Shown here in pieces: positions 9,501 through 17,572 of a stretch of 27,381 nt of DNA. Every line of letters starts with the position of its first letter. The first letter of the stretch is position 1. Location of the stretch: contig CALVIA010000002.1 in NCBI GenBank assembly GCA_944329255.1, forward strand, positions 1-27,381, written 5' to 3'. A model generated the notes under the pieces. That model was not told the origin of the DNA, ran no database searches, and saw only the letters and a program-made list of their open reading frames with translations. The stretch comes from an uncultured Bacilli bacterium (GTDB taxonomy: Bacteria; Bacillota_I; Bacilli_A; RF39; UBA660). The translations under genes and the position numbers were made by a program.

Positions 9501-10835
9501 ATGGAGCTTTCGTTTAGAATATTAAATGAATATTTAAATAAAGTTGATAATGTTGTATTAGCAATTTCTGGTGGACCTGATTCAATGGTTCTACTTGATT
9601 TATTTGTTAAATATAGAAATATAATTCCTATTAATATAATTTGTGCTCATGTAAATCATAATTTAAGAAAAGAAAGTAATGAGGAATACAAATTTATAAA
9701 AGAATATTGTTTGCGACATAATGTCATATTTGAATATTATAAAATAGAAAATTATGATGGTACTTTTACTGAAGAAAAAGGAAGAAAATATAGATATGAA
9801 TTTTTTGAAGATATTTTAAAAAAATATAATTGTAAATTACTTTTTACAGCTCATCATGGGGATGATTTAATAGAAACTATGATGATGAGAATAGTAAGAG
9901 GTTCATCATTAAGTGGATATTCTGGTTTCTCAATAGTATCTAATAAAAAATTTTATAAAATTATAAGACCTTTAATATATTTTAGTAAAGAGGATTTATA
10001 TAATTATTTGAGGTCAAATAAAATTCCTTATGTGATAGATTCTAGTAATTTTAATGAATTGTATACTAGAAATAGATTTAGACATAATGTATTGCCTTTT
10101 TTAAAAAAAGAAGATTCTAATGTTCATAAAAAATTTTTAAAATTTAGTTTAATGTTAAAAGAATATGATAATTATGTAAATAAAATAGCAAATAAATATT
10201 TAAAAAAAGTATATATTAATAATGAACTTAATATAAAAATGTTTAAAAAAATTGATAAACTTATTCAAAAAAATATTTTAAAATTAATTTTAAATAATAT
10301 ATATGATAATGATATTGATTTAATATTTGATAAGCATGTTGATTTTATATTAAATTTAATTTATTCTAAAGGGAAAAATGATTTTATAGTATTACCTAAA
10401 AATATTAATGTAAAAAAAAGTTATAATAAATTAATATTTATGTATGAAATAAAAAATCATAATGATTATAAATTTGAATTGAGTAATAATTTTTCTAATA
10501 ATTTATTTAAATTTTCTTTTTTGAATGAGGAAGAGTCTGATTCAAATTATGTATGTAGACTCGATTCAAAAGAAATATGTATGCCACTTTTTATTCGTAA
10601 TAGGAAAAATGGAGATAAAATTTATGTATTAGGGCTAAATGGTAGTAAAAAAATAAAAGAAGTTTTTATAAATGAAAAAGTTGATATATCAAAAAGAAAT
10701 CAGTGGCCACTTTTAGTTGATTCAAAAGATAATATAATTTGGATCCCAGGTGTAAAAAAATCAAAATATTGTAAGAAAAAAAATAATAAATATGATATAA
10801 TAATCAAGTACGAATGTATTGAGGAGGAAAAATGA
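9501..10835 (+). CDS. tilS: tRNA(Ile)-lysidine synthase
   Basis: TilS attaches lysine to C34 of the CAU-anticodon isoleucine tRNA, using ATP, so that it reads AUA. The N-terminal PP-loop ATPase motif SGGPDS is at 23-28. HVNH (50-53) and the HHGDD..ET signature (118-126) follow. The C-terminal domain begins near 350 and contains RNRKNGDKI and KKIKEVFINEKV, typical of the family. The length of 444 residues is normal. The middle region (about 200-340) is extremely Lys/Asn/Ile-rich and poorly conserved, as expected in AT-rich genomes. This is the only gene in the window that ends in TGA, and that TGA overlaps the ftsH ATG (ATGA). The hpt gene commonly found between tilS and ftsH in Bacilli is absent here. 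AUA decoding is heavily used in this genome, so the enzyme should be essential. Confidence 0.95.
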   Translation: MELSFRILNEYLNKVDNVVLAISGGPDSMVLLDLFVKYRNIIPINIICAHVNHNLRKESNEEYKFIKEYCLRHNVIFEYYKIENYDGTFTEEKGRKYRYEFFEDILKKYNCKLLFTAHHGDDLIETMMMRIVRGSSLSGYSGFSIVSNKKFYKIIRPLIYFSKEDLYNYLRSNKIPYVIDSSNFNELYTRNRFRHNVLPFLKKEDSNVHKKFLKFSLMLKEYDNYVNKIANKYLKKVYINNELNIKMFKKIDKLIQKNILKLILNNIYDNDIDLIFDKHVDFILNLIYSKGKNDFIVLPKNINVKKSYNKLIFMYEIKNHNDYKFELSNNFSNNLFKFSFLNEEESDSNYVCRLDSKEICMPLFIRNRKNGDKIYVLGLNGSKKIKEVFINEKVDISKRNQWPLLVDSKDNIIWIPGVKKSKYCKKKNNKYDIIIKYECIEEEK

Positions 10836-12748
10836 AAAAGAATGAAATTAAAAAGAATTTAGTACCATATATGTTATTGTTATTTGCAGCTTTGTTTGTT
10901 ATTTTTTCAAGTGATATATTTGGTAATAAAATAAATGTTTTATCATATGATGAATTTGAAAAAAATTTAAATGATAAAAAGATTACTGAACTTACAATTG
11001 TACCTAGAGCTGAGGGATATGTATATGAAGTAACTGGTAAATTGGAAGGATACGAGGAAAATGAAAGTTTTTATGCAAAATTGCCACTTTCTGAAACTGT
11101 TTTAAAAAGAATAATGGAAGCAAAAGATGCAAAAGAATTTAAATTTGAGGCACAAAGTGATCCTGCTTCTGGATTTTTCTTCGATTTTCTTGTAAATGTA
11201 CTTCCTATAATGCTTTTAGTTGGTTTTGCTTTCTTTATTTTTACTCGTCAAATGGGAAGTAGTAATAAGTCGTTGGATTTTGGGAAAAGTAGAGCAAAAT
11301 TAAGTGAGGATAATGGAAAGGTAACATTTAAAAATGTTGCAGGTTTATCTGAAGAAAAAGAAGAAGTAGCTGAATTAATTGATTTTTTAAAGAATCCTAA
11401 GAAATTTCAAAAATTAGGTGCAAGAATACCTAAAGGTGTTCTTTTAGTAGGGCCTCCTGGAACTGGAAAAACCTTGCTTGCTAAAGCTGTTGCTGGTGAA
11501 GCTAATGTACCATTTTATTTTATAAGTGGTTCAGATTTTGTAGAGTTATTTGTTGGTATTGGTGCATCTCGTGTTAGAGATATGTTTAAACAAGCTAAAC
11601 AAAATGCTCCTTGTCTTGTTTTTATTGACGAGATAGATGCTGTTGGTAGACAAAGAGGTACTGGACTTGGTGGTGGCCATGATGAGAGAGAACAGACTTT
11701 AAATCAATTACTTACTGAAATGGATGGATTTGGAGCTAATGAGGGTATCATAATTATTGCAGCTACTAATAGGCCAGATGTATTGGATCCAGCTTTATTA
11801 AGACCAGGAAGATTTGATAGACAAGTTACTGTTAATTTACCTGATGTTAAAGGAAGAGAAGAAATCTTAAATGTGCACGCAAAAAATAAAATATTTGCAC
11901 CATCAGTAAAATTATCTAATATTGCTAAAAGAACAGTGGGATTTAGTGGAGCAGATTTGGAAAATTTATTAAATGAAGCGGCATTGCTTGCTGTAAGAAG
12001 AGATAAAAAAGAAATTTCAATGGCAGAAATCGATGAAGCAACTGATAGAGTTTTAATGGGACCAGCTAAAAAAAGTAAAAAATATACTGATAAAGAAAAG
12101 GAAATGGTTGCACATCATGAAGCTGGACATGTTGTTCTTGGAATAAAACTAGATGATGCAAATGATGTACAGAAGGTTACTATAATTCCAAGAGGGTATG
12201 CTGGAGGATATGCAATGATGCTTCCTAGGGAAGAAACTTATACTTCAACAAAGAAAGAGTTGCTTGAAAGAATTACAGGTTTACTTGGCGGTAGAGTTGC
12301 TGAGGAAATCGTTTATAATGAAGTGTCTACGGGGGCACATAATGATTTTGAAAAAGCTACTAAGATAGCAAGAGCAATGGTTACTGAATATGGAATGAGT
12401 GATTTAGGGCCTATACAATTTGAACAACAAGATGGTGGCGTTTTTCTAGGTAGAGATTATAATAAAACTAAAAACTTTTCAAATGAGGTAGCTCATGAAA
12501 TTGATATTGAAATGAGAAAAATAATAAATGAGTGCTATGAAAATGCTAAAAAAATAATAAGTGAAAATAGAGATTTATTAGAATTAATTGCAAGTTCTTT
12601 ATTGAAATATGAGACATTAACTAAAGAACAAATTGATTACCTTGTTGAAAATGGTAAAATGCCTGTTGAAGATGAATCTGGAGAGATTTCTGAAAATATT
12701 GATTCAACAGAAAAAGAAAAAAAGAAAACAAAAAAAAGTACTGATTAA
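10832..12748 (+). CDS. ftsH: ATP-dependent zinc metalloprotease FtsH
   Basis: FtsH is a membrane-anchored AAA+ protease that extracts and degrades membrane and short-lived cytosolic proteins. Transmembrane segments are at about 10-29 and 115-138, flanking a roughly 85-residue external domain. Walker A GPPGTGKT is at 207-214, the pore motif FVELFVG is at 236-242, Walker B is in CLVFIDEID (261-269), and the second region of homology is ATNRPDVLDPALLRPGRFDR. The zinc motif HEAGH is at 429-433, with Asp505 as the probable third ligand. The length, 638 residues, is typical. The start follows GAGGAGG and overlaps the tilS stop by ATGA, so the two are co-translated. The C-terminus is acidic, then Lys-rich. 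Its last codons and stop are built from a palindrome shared with the converging gene. Confidence 0.98.
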   Translation: MKKNEIKKNLVPYMLLLFAALFVIFSSDIFGNKINVLSYDEFEKNLNDKKITELTIVPRAEGYVYEVTGKLEGYEENESFYAKLPLSETVLKRIMEAKDAKEFKFEAQSDPASGFFFDFLVNVLPIMLLVGFAFFIFTRQMGSSNKSLDFGKSRAKLSEDNGKVTFKNVAGLSEEKEEVAELIDFLKNPKKFQKLGARIPKGVLLVGPPGTGKTLLAKAVAGEANVPFYFISGSDFVELFVGIGASRVRDMFKQAKQNAPCLVFIDEIDAVGRQRGTGLGGGHDEREQTLNQLLTEMDGFGANEGIIIIAATNRPDVLDPALLRPGRFDRQVTVNLPDVKGREEILNVHAKNKIFAPSVKLSNIAKRTVGFSGADLENLLNEAALLAVRRDKKEISMAEIDEATDRVLMGPAKKSKKYTDKEKEMVAHHEAGHVVLGIKLDDANDVQKVTIIPRGYAGGYAMMLPREETYTSTKKELLERITGLLGGRVAEEIVYNEVSTGAHNDFEKATKIARAMVTEYGMSDLGPIQFEQQDGGVFLGRDYNKTKNFSNEVAHEIDIEMRKIINECYENAKKIISENRDLLELIASSLLKYETLTKEQIDYLVENGKMPVEDESGEISENIDSTEKEKKKTKKSTD

Positions 12749-12762
12749 TCAGTACTTTTTTT
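12731..12762. terminator. perfect 32-bp palindrome, bidirectional terminator
   Basis: The half-site AAAAAAAGTACTGATT (12731-12746) is followed directly by its exact reverse complement (12747-12762). Either strand gives a hairpin next to a T7 run, so it should terminate both ftsH and the converging radical SAM gene. The ftsH stop (12746-12748) and the other gene's stop (12745-12747) overlap at its centre. Confidence 0.85.
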
Positions 12763-13665
12763 ATATTTAATACCTTGATAAGAATTTCTTTTTGCAAGTT
12801 CTTTATCAATTTCATTTAAAACTCCAAATTTTTTTATTAACCATTTAGGTTCGACAACTAAATCTTTATCTGGATCGCCTGTTATTCTATTTATAACAAT
12901 ATTGTCTCTTAAATATTCAAGTTGATCACATACTATATTTACATATTCTTCTTTGGTTAATACATGAAATTTATTTTCATTATATAATTTTTCTAATTCT
13001 GTACCTTTTATAATATAGAGCATATGTATTTTTATACCTTGAATATCTAAATTAGAAAGATATTTAACGGTTTCTATCATCATTTCTTTTGTTTCATATG
13101 GAAGACCATTTATAATATGAACAACAATATCAATATTTCTTTTTCTAAGATTTTTAACTGCATCTTCAAATTGTTTTAAAGTATGACCTCTATTTATTAA
13201 TGTTGATGTTTTTTCATGTATAGTTTGAAGACCTAATTCAATTACTAAATTAGTTTTTTTGTTTAATTCTTCTAAATAATCTAAAACATCATTTGGAAGA
13301 GCGTTACACCTTGTTGCGATATTTAAACCAATTACATTTTCTAAATTTAAAATACTTTCATATTTTTCTTTTAAAATACTAACTGGTGCATATGTGTTTG
13401 TGTCTGCTTGAAAATAGCCGATATATTTACTATTTGGCCATTTTTTTTCCATTATATTTTTAACTATTTCAAATTGAGTAAGCAAATCAATCCCTTTGTA
13501 ATGCCCACTTCCATTATAACAATATATACATCCTTTACCATTTTTTTTATTTGGACATCCAAAACCTGTATTAAGACTTATTTTGAAAACTTTAGAGTTA
13601 TATTTCATTTTATTGTAATAGTTTAGTGTATAATATCTTTTATTATCTAAAGAATATTTAAACAT
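12745..13665 (-). CDS. ytqA: radical SAM protein, YtqA/YhcC family (TIGR01212 type)
   Basis: This is a 306-residue radical SAM enzyme. The cluster cysteines are Cys37, Cys46 and Cys49 in GFGCPNKKNGKGCIYC. Family-specific stretches are ELGLQTIHEKTSTLINRGHT, INGLPYET, IKIHMLYIIKGTELEKLY and INRITGDPDKDLVVEPKW. These match B. subtilis YtqA and E. coli YhcC as I remember them. YtqA has been linked to wobble-uridine modification of tRNA (named MnmL); carrying that role over is inference. The spacing between the first two cysteines is about three residues shorter than in the family sequences I recall. The start ATG (13663-13665) is preceded by GGTGAT. It converges on ftsH, and the two coding sequences overlap by four bases inside a palindrome. 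Its C-terminus, KKSTD, is identical to that of FtsH for this reason. Confidence 0.88.
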   Translation of the reverse strand: MFKYSLDNKRYYTLNYYNKMKYNSKVFKISLNTGFGCPNKKNGKGCIYCYNGSGHYKGIDLLTQFEIVKNIMEKKWPNSKYIGYFQADTNTYAPVSILKEKYESILNLENVIGLNIATRCNALPNDVLDYLEELNKKTNLVIELGLQTIHEKTSTLINRGHTLKQFEDAVKNLRKRNIDIVVHIINGLPYETKEMMIETVKYLSNLDIQGIKIHMLYIIKGTELEKLYNENKFHVLTKEEYVNIVCDQLEYLRDNIVINRITGDPDKDLVVEPKWLIKKFGVLNEIDKELAKRNSYQGIKYKKSTD

Positions 13666-13680
13666 AATATCACCAAATAA

Positions 13681-13689
13681 ATTATAACA
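13681..13689 (-). promoter_or_regulatory. extended -10 promoter for the radical SAM gene
   Basis: On the minus strand this reads TGTTATAAT, an extended -10, about 16 bases upstream of the ATG. No convincing -35 box is seen at 17 bases. The spacing leaves a very short leader. Confidence 0.4.
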
Positions 13690-13819
13690 TTTAAATTATA
13701 ATAATTATATAATAAAATTACTAACTTTTAATAATAATGTTAATTTTATTTAATAATTGGTAATTTAATAAATTTATTAATTTATTTATTTTTATAAAGC
13801 AAGTATAATTATTTTTTAT

Positions 13820-13848
13820 TTGACTTTTTTTTAAATAATGTGTATTCT
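13820..13848 (+). promoter_or_regulatory. promoter for the 153-residue hypothetical gene
   Basis: TTGACT (13820-13825) is followed, after 17 bases, by TATTCT (13843-13848). The GGAGGA ribosome binding site is at 13867-13872. The rest of the 13666-13875 gap is A/T-only sequence with a 16-base palindrome at 13765-13780 that may be chance. Confidence 0.55.
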
Positions 13849-13875
13849 ATTTGATGGAATATTTTTGGAGGAATT

Positions 13876-14337
13876 ATGAAAATATTAAATATTTTTAAAA
13901 ATAATTTTAATAATTCTTATATAGATAAGAATAAAATTCATGATATGTTTGAAATTGATAAAATTAAACTTGTTATGATTGGAATGCTTTTAAAAGAATT
14001 TAGTAATAATGAAATTTCATATGATGAATTTAAGATTGAACTTCATGTTTTGGGATTTAATATTTGTGATATTATTTTTAATAATGATTCTGATGCAACT
14101 AAAAGTGATTTTGTTTTTAATGATATTAATTCATATATAGTTTCTGATAAGGATGATAATAAATATAGTATTTATTTAAATAATAAACTTATCGAGCTAT
14201 TAGCTATTTATGGTGATCATGAATCGTATTCTAATTTTAAAACTATTTTGGATTTCAATCTTAGACAAGGAAAAAAAAAATTATTTAAAGGGTGGAAAGT
14301 TAGGAATGGAATGTGGACACATAAAAAAGTTAAGTAA
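13876..14337 (+). CDS. hypothetical protein upstream of rpsL
   Basis: I do not recognise this 153-residue protein. The start is well supported: GGAGGA is at 13867-13872 and a good promoter lies upstream. The N-terminal 60 residues look helical. The middle contains acidic, Asn/Asp-rich segments. The C-terminus is strongly basic (GKKKLFKGWKVRNG, then MWTHKKVK), which could contact RNA. No signal peptide or membrane segment is visible. In many Bacilli this position, just ahead of rpsL, holds a small L7Ae-type RNA-binding protein of about 80 residues; this protein is longer and shows no resemblance to it. A separate strong promoter follows before rpsL, so the gene is probably its own transcript with possible read-through into the str operon. 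Confidence 0.75.
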   Translation: MKILNIFKNNFNNSYIDKNKIHDMFEIDKIKLVMIGMLLKEFSNNEISYDEFKIELHVLGFNICDIIFNNDSDATKSDFVFNDINSYIVSDKDDNKYSIYLNNKLIELLAIYGDHESYSNFKTILDFNLRQGKKKLFKGWKVRNGMWTHKKVK

Positions 14338-14364
14338 TTATTTTGTAAAAAGTTTTTTTTAATA

Positions 14365-14393
14365 TTGACAGTTTATTTAATAAGTGTTATATT
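14365..14393 (+). promoter_or_regulatory. strong promoter of the rpsL-rpsG-fusA operon
   Basis: A consensus TTGACA (14365-14370) and TATATT (14388-14393) are 17 bases apart, and TGT precedes the -10 (extended). This is the strongest promoter in the window, as expected for a ribosomal protein operon. Transcription would start near 14400. Confidence 0.8.
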
Positions 14394-14402
14394 ATGAATG
14401 TT

Positions 14403-14424
14403 TGTTAAAACATGTGTTTTAACA
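14403..14424 (+). promoter_or_regulatory. leader inverted repeat at the rpsL transcription start
   Basis: TGTTAAAACA (14403-14412) and its exact reverse complement (14415-14424) are separated by two bases. The repeat begins within a few bases of the predicted start site, so it would cap the 5' end of the mRNA as a hairpin, or serve as an operator. No protein ligand can be named. Confidence 0.5.
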
Positions 14425-14479
14425 TATATTTAAATACAATATGATACACTTGGATGTGTGTTGAGAAAGGAGCAAAAAT

Positions 14480-14896
14480 ATGCCAACAATTAATCAAATT
14501 GTTAGAAAAGGTAGAGGTAAGAAAACAAGAAAAAGTAATTCTCCTGTTTTGGGTATTGGTTTGAATACTATTCAAAGAAAACAAACTAAACAAAATGCGC
14601 CTCAAAAAAGAGGAGTATGTACTCGTGTTGGTACTACTACACCTAAGAAACCAAACTCTGCATTACGTAAATATGCAAGGGTTAGATTATCTAATGGTAT
14701 GGAGGTAACTTGTTATATACCTGGTGAAGGACATAATTTACAAGAACATAGTGTTGTTTTAATACGTGGTGGACGTGTTCCAGATTTAATTGGTGTACGT
14801 TATCATATTATTCGTGGTACATTGGATACTGCTGGTGTTCAAAATAGACAACAAGGTCGTTCTAAATATGGTGCTAAGAAACCAAAGAAAAAATAA
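14480..14896 (+). CDS. rpsL: 30S ribosomal protein S12
   Basis: S12 sits at the decoding centre of the small subunit and is the classic streptomycin-resistance locus. The length of 138 residues equals that of B. subtilis. Typical segments are MPTINQIVRKGR, QKRGVCTRVGTTTPKKPNSA and the C-terminal RSKYGAKKPKKK. Lys56 in TPKKPN is kept. At the second streptomycin-related loop, the usual RVKDLPGVRYH reads RVPDLIGVRYH: position 101 is Pro instead of Lys and 104 is Ile instead of Pro. Asp102, the residue methylthiolated by RimO in other bacteria, is retained. The start follows AAAGGAG (14466-14472). Arg codons are often CGT, unlike most neighbours, consistent with high expression. It heads the str operon. 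Confidence 0.98.
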   Translation: MPTINQIVRKGRGKKTRKSNSPVLGIGLNTIQRKQTKQNAPQKRGVCTRVGTTTPKKPNSALRKYARVRLSNGMEVTCYIPGEGHNLQEHSVVLIRGGRVPDLIGVRYHIIRGTLDTAGVQNRQQGRSKYGAKKPKKK

Positions 14897-14914
14897 TTAA
14901 GGAGGAGATAAATA

Positions 14915-15382
14915 ATGCGTAAAAGAAGAGCTGTAAAAAGAGATGTTTTAGCAGATCCAATTTATCATTCCAAGGTTGTTACTAAATTAATTAATCAAAT
15001 TATGGTTGATGGTAAAAGAGGAAAAGCAGAGACAATTGTATATGATGCTTTTGATATAATTAAGGAAAAGACTAATTCTGATCCTAATGAATTATTTATG
15101 AAGGCATTAGAAAATATTAAACCAGCTTTAGAAGTTAAAGCAAGACGTGTTGGAGGAGCTAACTATCAAGTTCCAATGGAAGTTAGTGCTGATAGAGCAC
15201 AATCTTTAGCACTTCGTTGGTTAAATAATGCTGCTAATACAAGAGGTGGAAAGTCAATGGCTGAAAAATTGGCAAATGAATTAATTGATGCATCAAACAA
15301 TACTGGTGGTGCTGTTAAGAAAAAAGAAGATACACATAGAATGGCAGAAGCTAATAAAGCATTTGCACATTATCGTTGGTAG
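14915..15382 (+). CDS. rpsG: 30S ribosomal protein S7
   Basis: S7 is the primary assembly protein of the 30S head and contacts the E-site tRNA. The protein is 155 residues and full length. Recognisable segments are MRKRRAVKRDVLADPIYHSK, VEVKARRVGGANYQVPMEV (as ALEVKARRVGG) and the C-terminal KKKEDTHRMAEANKAFAHYRW. The start is ATG 14915 after GGAGGA (14901-14906), 18 bases downstream of rpsL. It ends in TAG, 13 bases before fusA. The tight spacing supports one rpsL-rpsG-fusA transcript. In E. coli, S7 represses its own operon by binding the rpsL-rpsG junction; the junction here is too short for that structure. Confidence 0.98.
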   Translation: MRKRRAVKRDVLADPIYHSKVVTKLINQIMVDGKRGKAETIVYDAFDIIKEKTNSDPNELFMKALENIKPALEVKARRVGGANYQVPMEVSADRAQSLALRWLNNAANTRGGKSMAEKLANELIDASNNTGGAVKKKEDTHRMAEANKAFAHYRW

Positions 15383-15395
15383 AAGGGAGTAGTTT

Positions 15396-17468
15396 ATGGC
15401 ACGTGAATATTCATTAGAGCATACTCGTAATATTGGAATTATGGCTCATATTGATGCTGGTAAAACAACTTTTTCAGAACGTGTGTTATATCACACAGGG
15501 AAAATCCATAAAATTGGTGAAACACATGATGGTGAATCACAAATGGACTGGATGGAACAAGAAAAAGAACGTGGTATTACTATAACATCTGCTGCAACAA
15601 CTGCATTTTGGAAAGGTAATAGAATTAATTTAATTGATACTCCGGGACACGTTGATTTTACAATTGAAGTTACTAGAAGTTTAAGAGTATTAGATGGAGC
15701 AATTGCATTATTAGATGCTAATGCTGGAGTAGAACCTCAAACAGAAAATGTTTGGAGACAAGCTACTAGTATGGATGTACCTAGAATGATTTTTGTTAAT
15801 AAAATGGATAAATTAGGTGCAGATTTCTTTAAAAGTGTTGAAAGTGTTCATGAAAGGTTAGGTGCTAATGCTGCTCCTGTTCAGTGTCCAATTGGTGCTG
15901 AAAATGAATTTAATGGAGTAGTTGATTTAGTTACAATGAAAGCTTATCATTATGATGGAAATGCTGATGAAAACTATACTGAAATTGAGATTCCAGATGA
16001 TTTAAAATCAAAGACTGAAAAAATGAGAAATGATTTAATTGAATGTGTTTCTGAATTTGATGATAAGTTAATGGAGGATTATTTAGAGGGTAAAGAAATA
16101 ACTGTTGAAGCTTTGAAAAAGGCAATTCGTACAGGAGTACTTTCTGTTAAGTTTTTCCCAGTATTTTGTGGTTCTGCATTAAGTAACATGGGTGTAAAAT
16201 TAGCATTAGATGGTGTTATTGATTATTTACCTTCACCAGCAGATGTAGCTGCATTTAAATGTCAAACTATGGATGGTGAGGAAACTGAAAGAAAACCATC
16301 TGATTCTGAACCATTTGCTGCTTTAGCATTTAAAATAATGACTGATCCATTTGTTGGAAGATTATCATTTTTTAGGGTTTATTCTGGAACATTAAAAAGT
16401 GGTTCATACGTATTAAATTCTAATAAAAATGTTAAGGAAAGAATTGGTAGAATTTTATTAATGCATGCTAATAACAGAACTGAAATAAGTGAAGTTTATG
16501 CTGGAGATATTGCTGCTGCTGTAGGGTTAAAAAATACAACTACAGGTGAAACATTATGTGATGAACACAAACCAGTTATATTAGATCCAATGGAATTCCC
16601 TGAACCTGTTATTACAATTGCTATTGAACCAAAATCTAAAGCTGACCAAGAAAAGATGGGTATTGCTTTAACAAAACTTGCTGAAGAGGATCCTACATTT
16701 AAACAAAGAACTGATCATGAAACAGGACAAACTGTTATATCTGGTATGGGTGAATTACACCTAGATGTTCTTGTTGATAGAATGAAAAGAGAATTCGGTG
16801 TTGAAGCTACTGTTGGTAAACCACAAGTTGCTTATCGTGAAACATTAACTCAAGCTGCTGATTGCGAAGGTAAATATATTAAACAATCTGGTGGCCGCGG
16901 ACAATATGGTCATGTTTGGATAAAATTTGAACCAAATCCTGAAAAAGGATATGAGTTCGTTGATGCAATTGTTGGTGGTGTTGTTCCTCGTGAATATATT
17001 CCTGTTACAGATAAAGGAATCCAAGAAGCAATGGCTGGAGGTATATTAGCTGGATATCCTATGGTTGATGTTAAGGCAACATTATTTGATGGTTCATATC
17101 ATGATGTTGACTCATCTGAAATGGCATATAAGGTTGCAGCTAGTTTGGCATTAAAGGAAGCTAAAAGTAAATGTAAACCTGTTTTATTAGAACCTATAAT
17201 GAAGGTTGATGTTGTTACTCCAGAGGAATATTTTGGAAATATAATGGGAGATTTAACTTCAAGAAGAGGAAGACCATGTGGACAAGAATCTATTGGAAAT
17301 GCAATAAGATTAACTGCACTTGTTCCATTAGCTGAAATGTTTGGTTATGCTACAAGTTTGAGAAGTAATTCTCAAGGTAGAGCTACATTCCAAATGTTAC
17401 CTGATCATTATGAAGAAGTACCAAAAAATATTGCAGAAGAAATTATTAAAAAAAATGGTGCTAAATAA
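15396..17468 (+). CDS. fusA: translation elongation factor G
   Basis: EF-G is the GTPase that drives translocation and, with ribosome recycling factor, subunit splitting. The length is 690 residues, as expected. The G1 motif AHIDAGKTT is at 17-25, ERGITI (58-63) lies in switch I, DTPGH is at 81-85 and NKMD at 135-138. The later domains are intact, including SGMGELHLDV, the domain IV stretch GGRGQYGHVWIKFEP and the C-terminal GRATFQMLPDHYEEVP. The start ATG 15396 follows AAGGGAG immediately after the rpsG TAG. About 100 bases separate it from tuf, which has its own promoter but may also receive read-through, since no terminator hairpin is seen in the gap. Confidence 0.98.
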   Translation: MAREYSLEHTRNIGIMAHIDAGKTTFSERVLYHTGKIHKIGETHDGESQMDWMEQEKERGITITSAATTAFWKGNRINLIDTPGHVDFTIEVTRSLRVLDGAIALLDANAGVEPQTENVWRQATSMDVPRMIFVNKMDKLGADFFKSVESVHERLGANAAPVQCPIGAENEFNGVVDLVTMKAYHYDGNADENYTEIEIPDDLKSKTEKMRNDLIECVSEFDDKLMEDYLEGKEITVEALKKAIRTGVLSVKFFPVFCGSALSNMGVKLALDGVIDYLPSPADVAAFKCQTMDGEETERKPSDSEPFAALAFKIMTDPFVGRLSFFRVYSGTLKSGSYVLNSNKNVKERIGRILLMHANNRTEISEVYAGDIAAAVGLKNTTTGETLCDEHKPVILDPMEFPEPVITIAIEPKSKADQEKMGIALTKLAEEDPTFKQRTDHETGQTVISGMGELHLDVLVDRMKREFGVEATVGKPQVAYRETLTQAADCEGKYIKQSGGRGQYGHVWIKFEPNPEKGYEFVDAIVGGVVPREYIPVTDKGIQEAMAGGILAGYPMVDVKATLFDGSYHDVDSSEMAYKVAASLALKEAKSKCKPVLLEPIMKVDVVTPEEYFGNIMGDLTSRRGRPCGQESIGNAIRLTALVPLAEMFGYATSLRSNSQGRATFQMLPDHYEEVPKNIAEEIIKKNGAK

Positions 17469-17511
17469 GCATATTATAATGTAAGTATTTATAAAATAAT
17501 ATCTAAAGTAC

Positions 17512-17540
17512 TTGATAAATTTTAAAGTATTAGGTAAAAT
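17512..17540 (+). promoter_or_regulatory. promoter for tuf
   Basis: TTGATA (17512-17517) and TAAAAT (17535-17540) are separated by 17 bases. An overlapping TATAAT at 17540-17545 is an alternative -10. The ribosome binding site AGGAGG is at 17559-17564. Confidence 0.6.
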
Positions 17541-17572
17541 ATAATAGTAAAAAAAATTAGGAGGAAATTAAA

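Noticed and set aside
10826..10870. TGA possibly read as Trp (mollicute code)
   Set aside because: Trp codons in the recognised genes are TGG, and the only terminal TGA (tilS) gives a normal-length protein in an ATGA overlap. A single TGA stop is weak evidence, so prfB should be checked in the full genome.
13765..13780. Sixteen-base palindrome in the gap before the hypothetical gene
   Set aside because: It is purely A/T in an almost pure A/T gap, so chance is likely and there is no adjoining T tract.
14405..14605. Minus-strand open reading frame over the rpsL leader and start
   Set aside because: It is antisense to rpsL and its promoter, with no recognisable protein motif.
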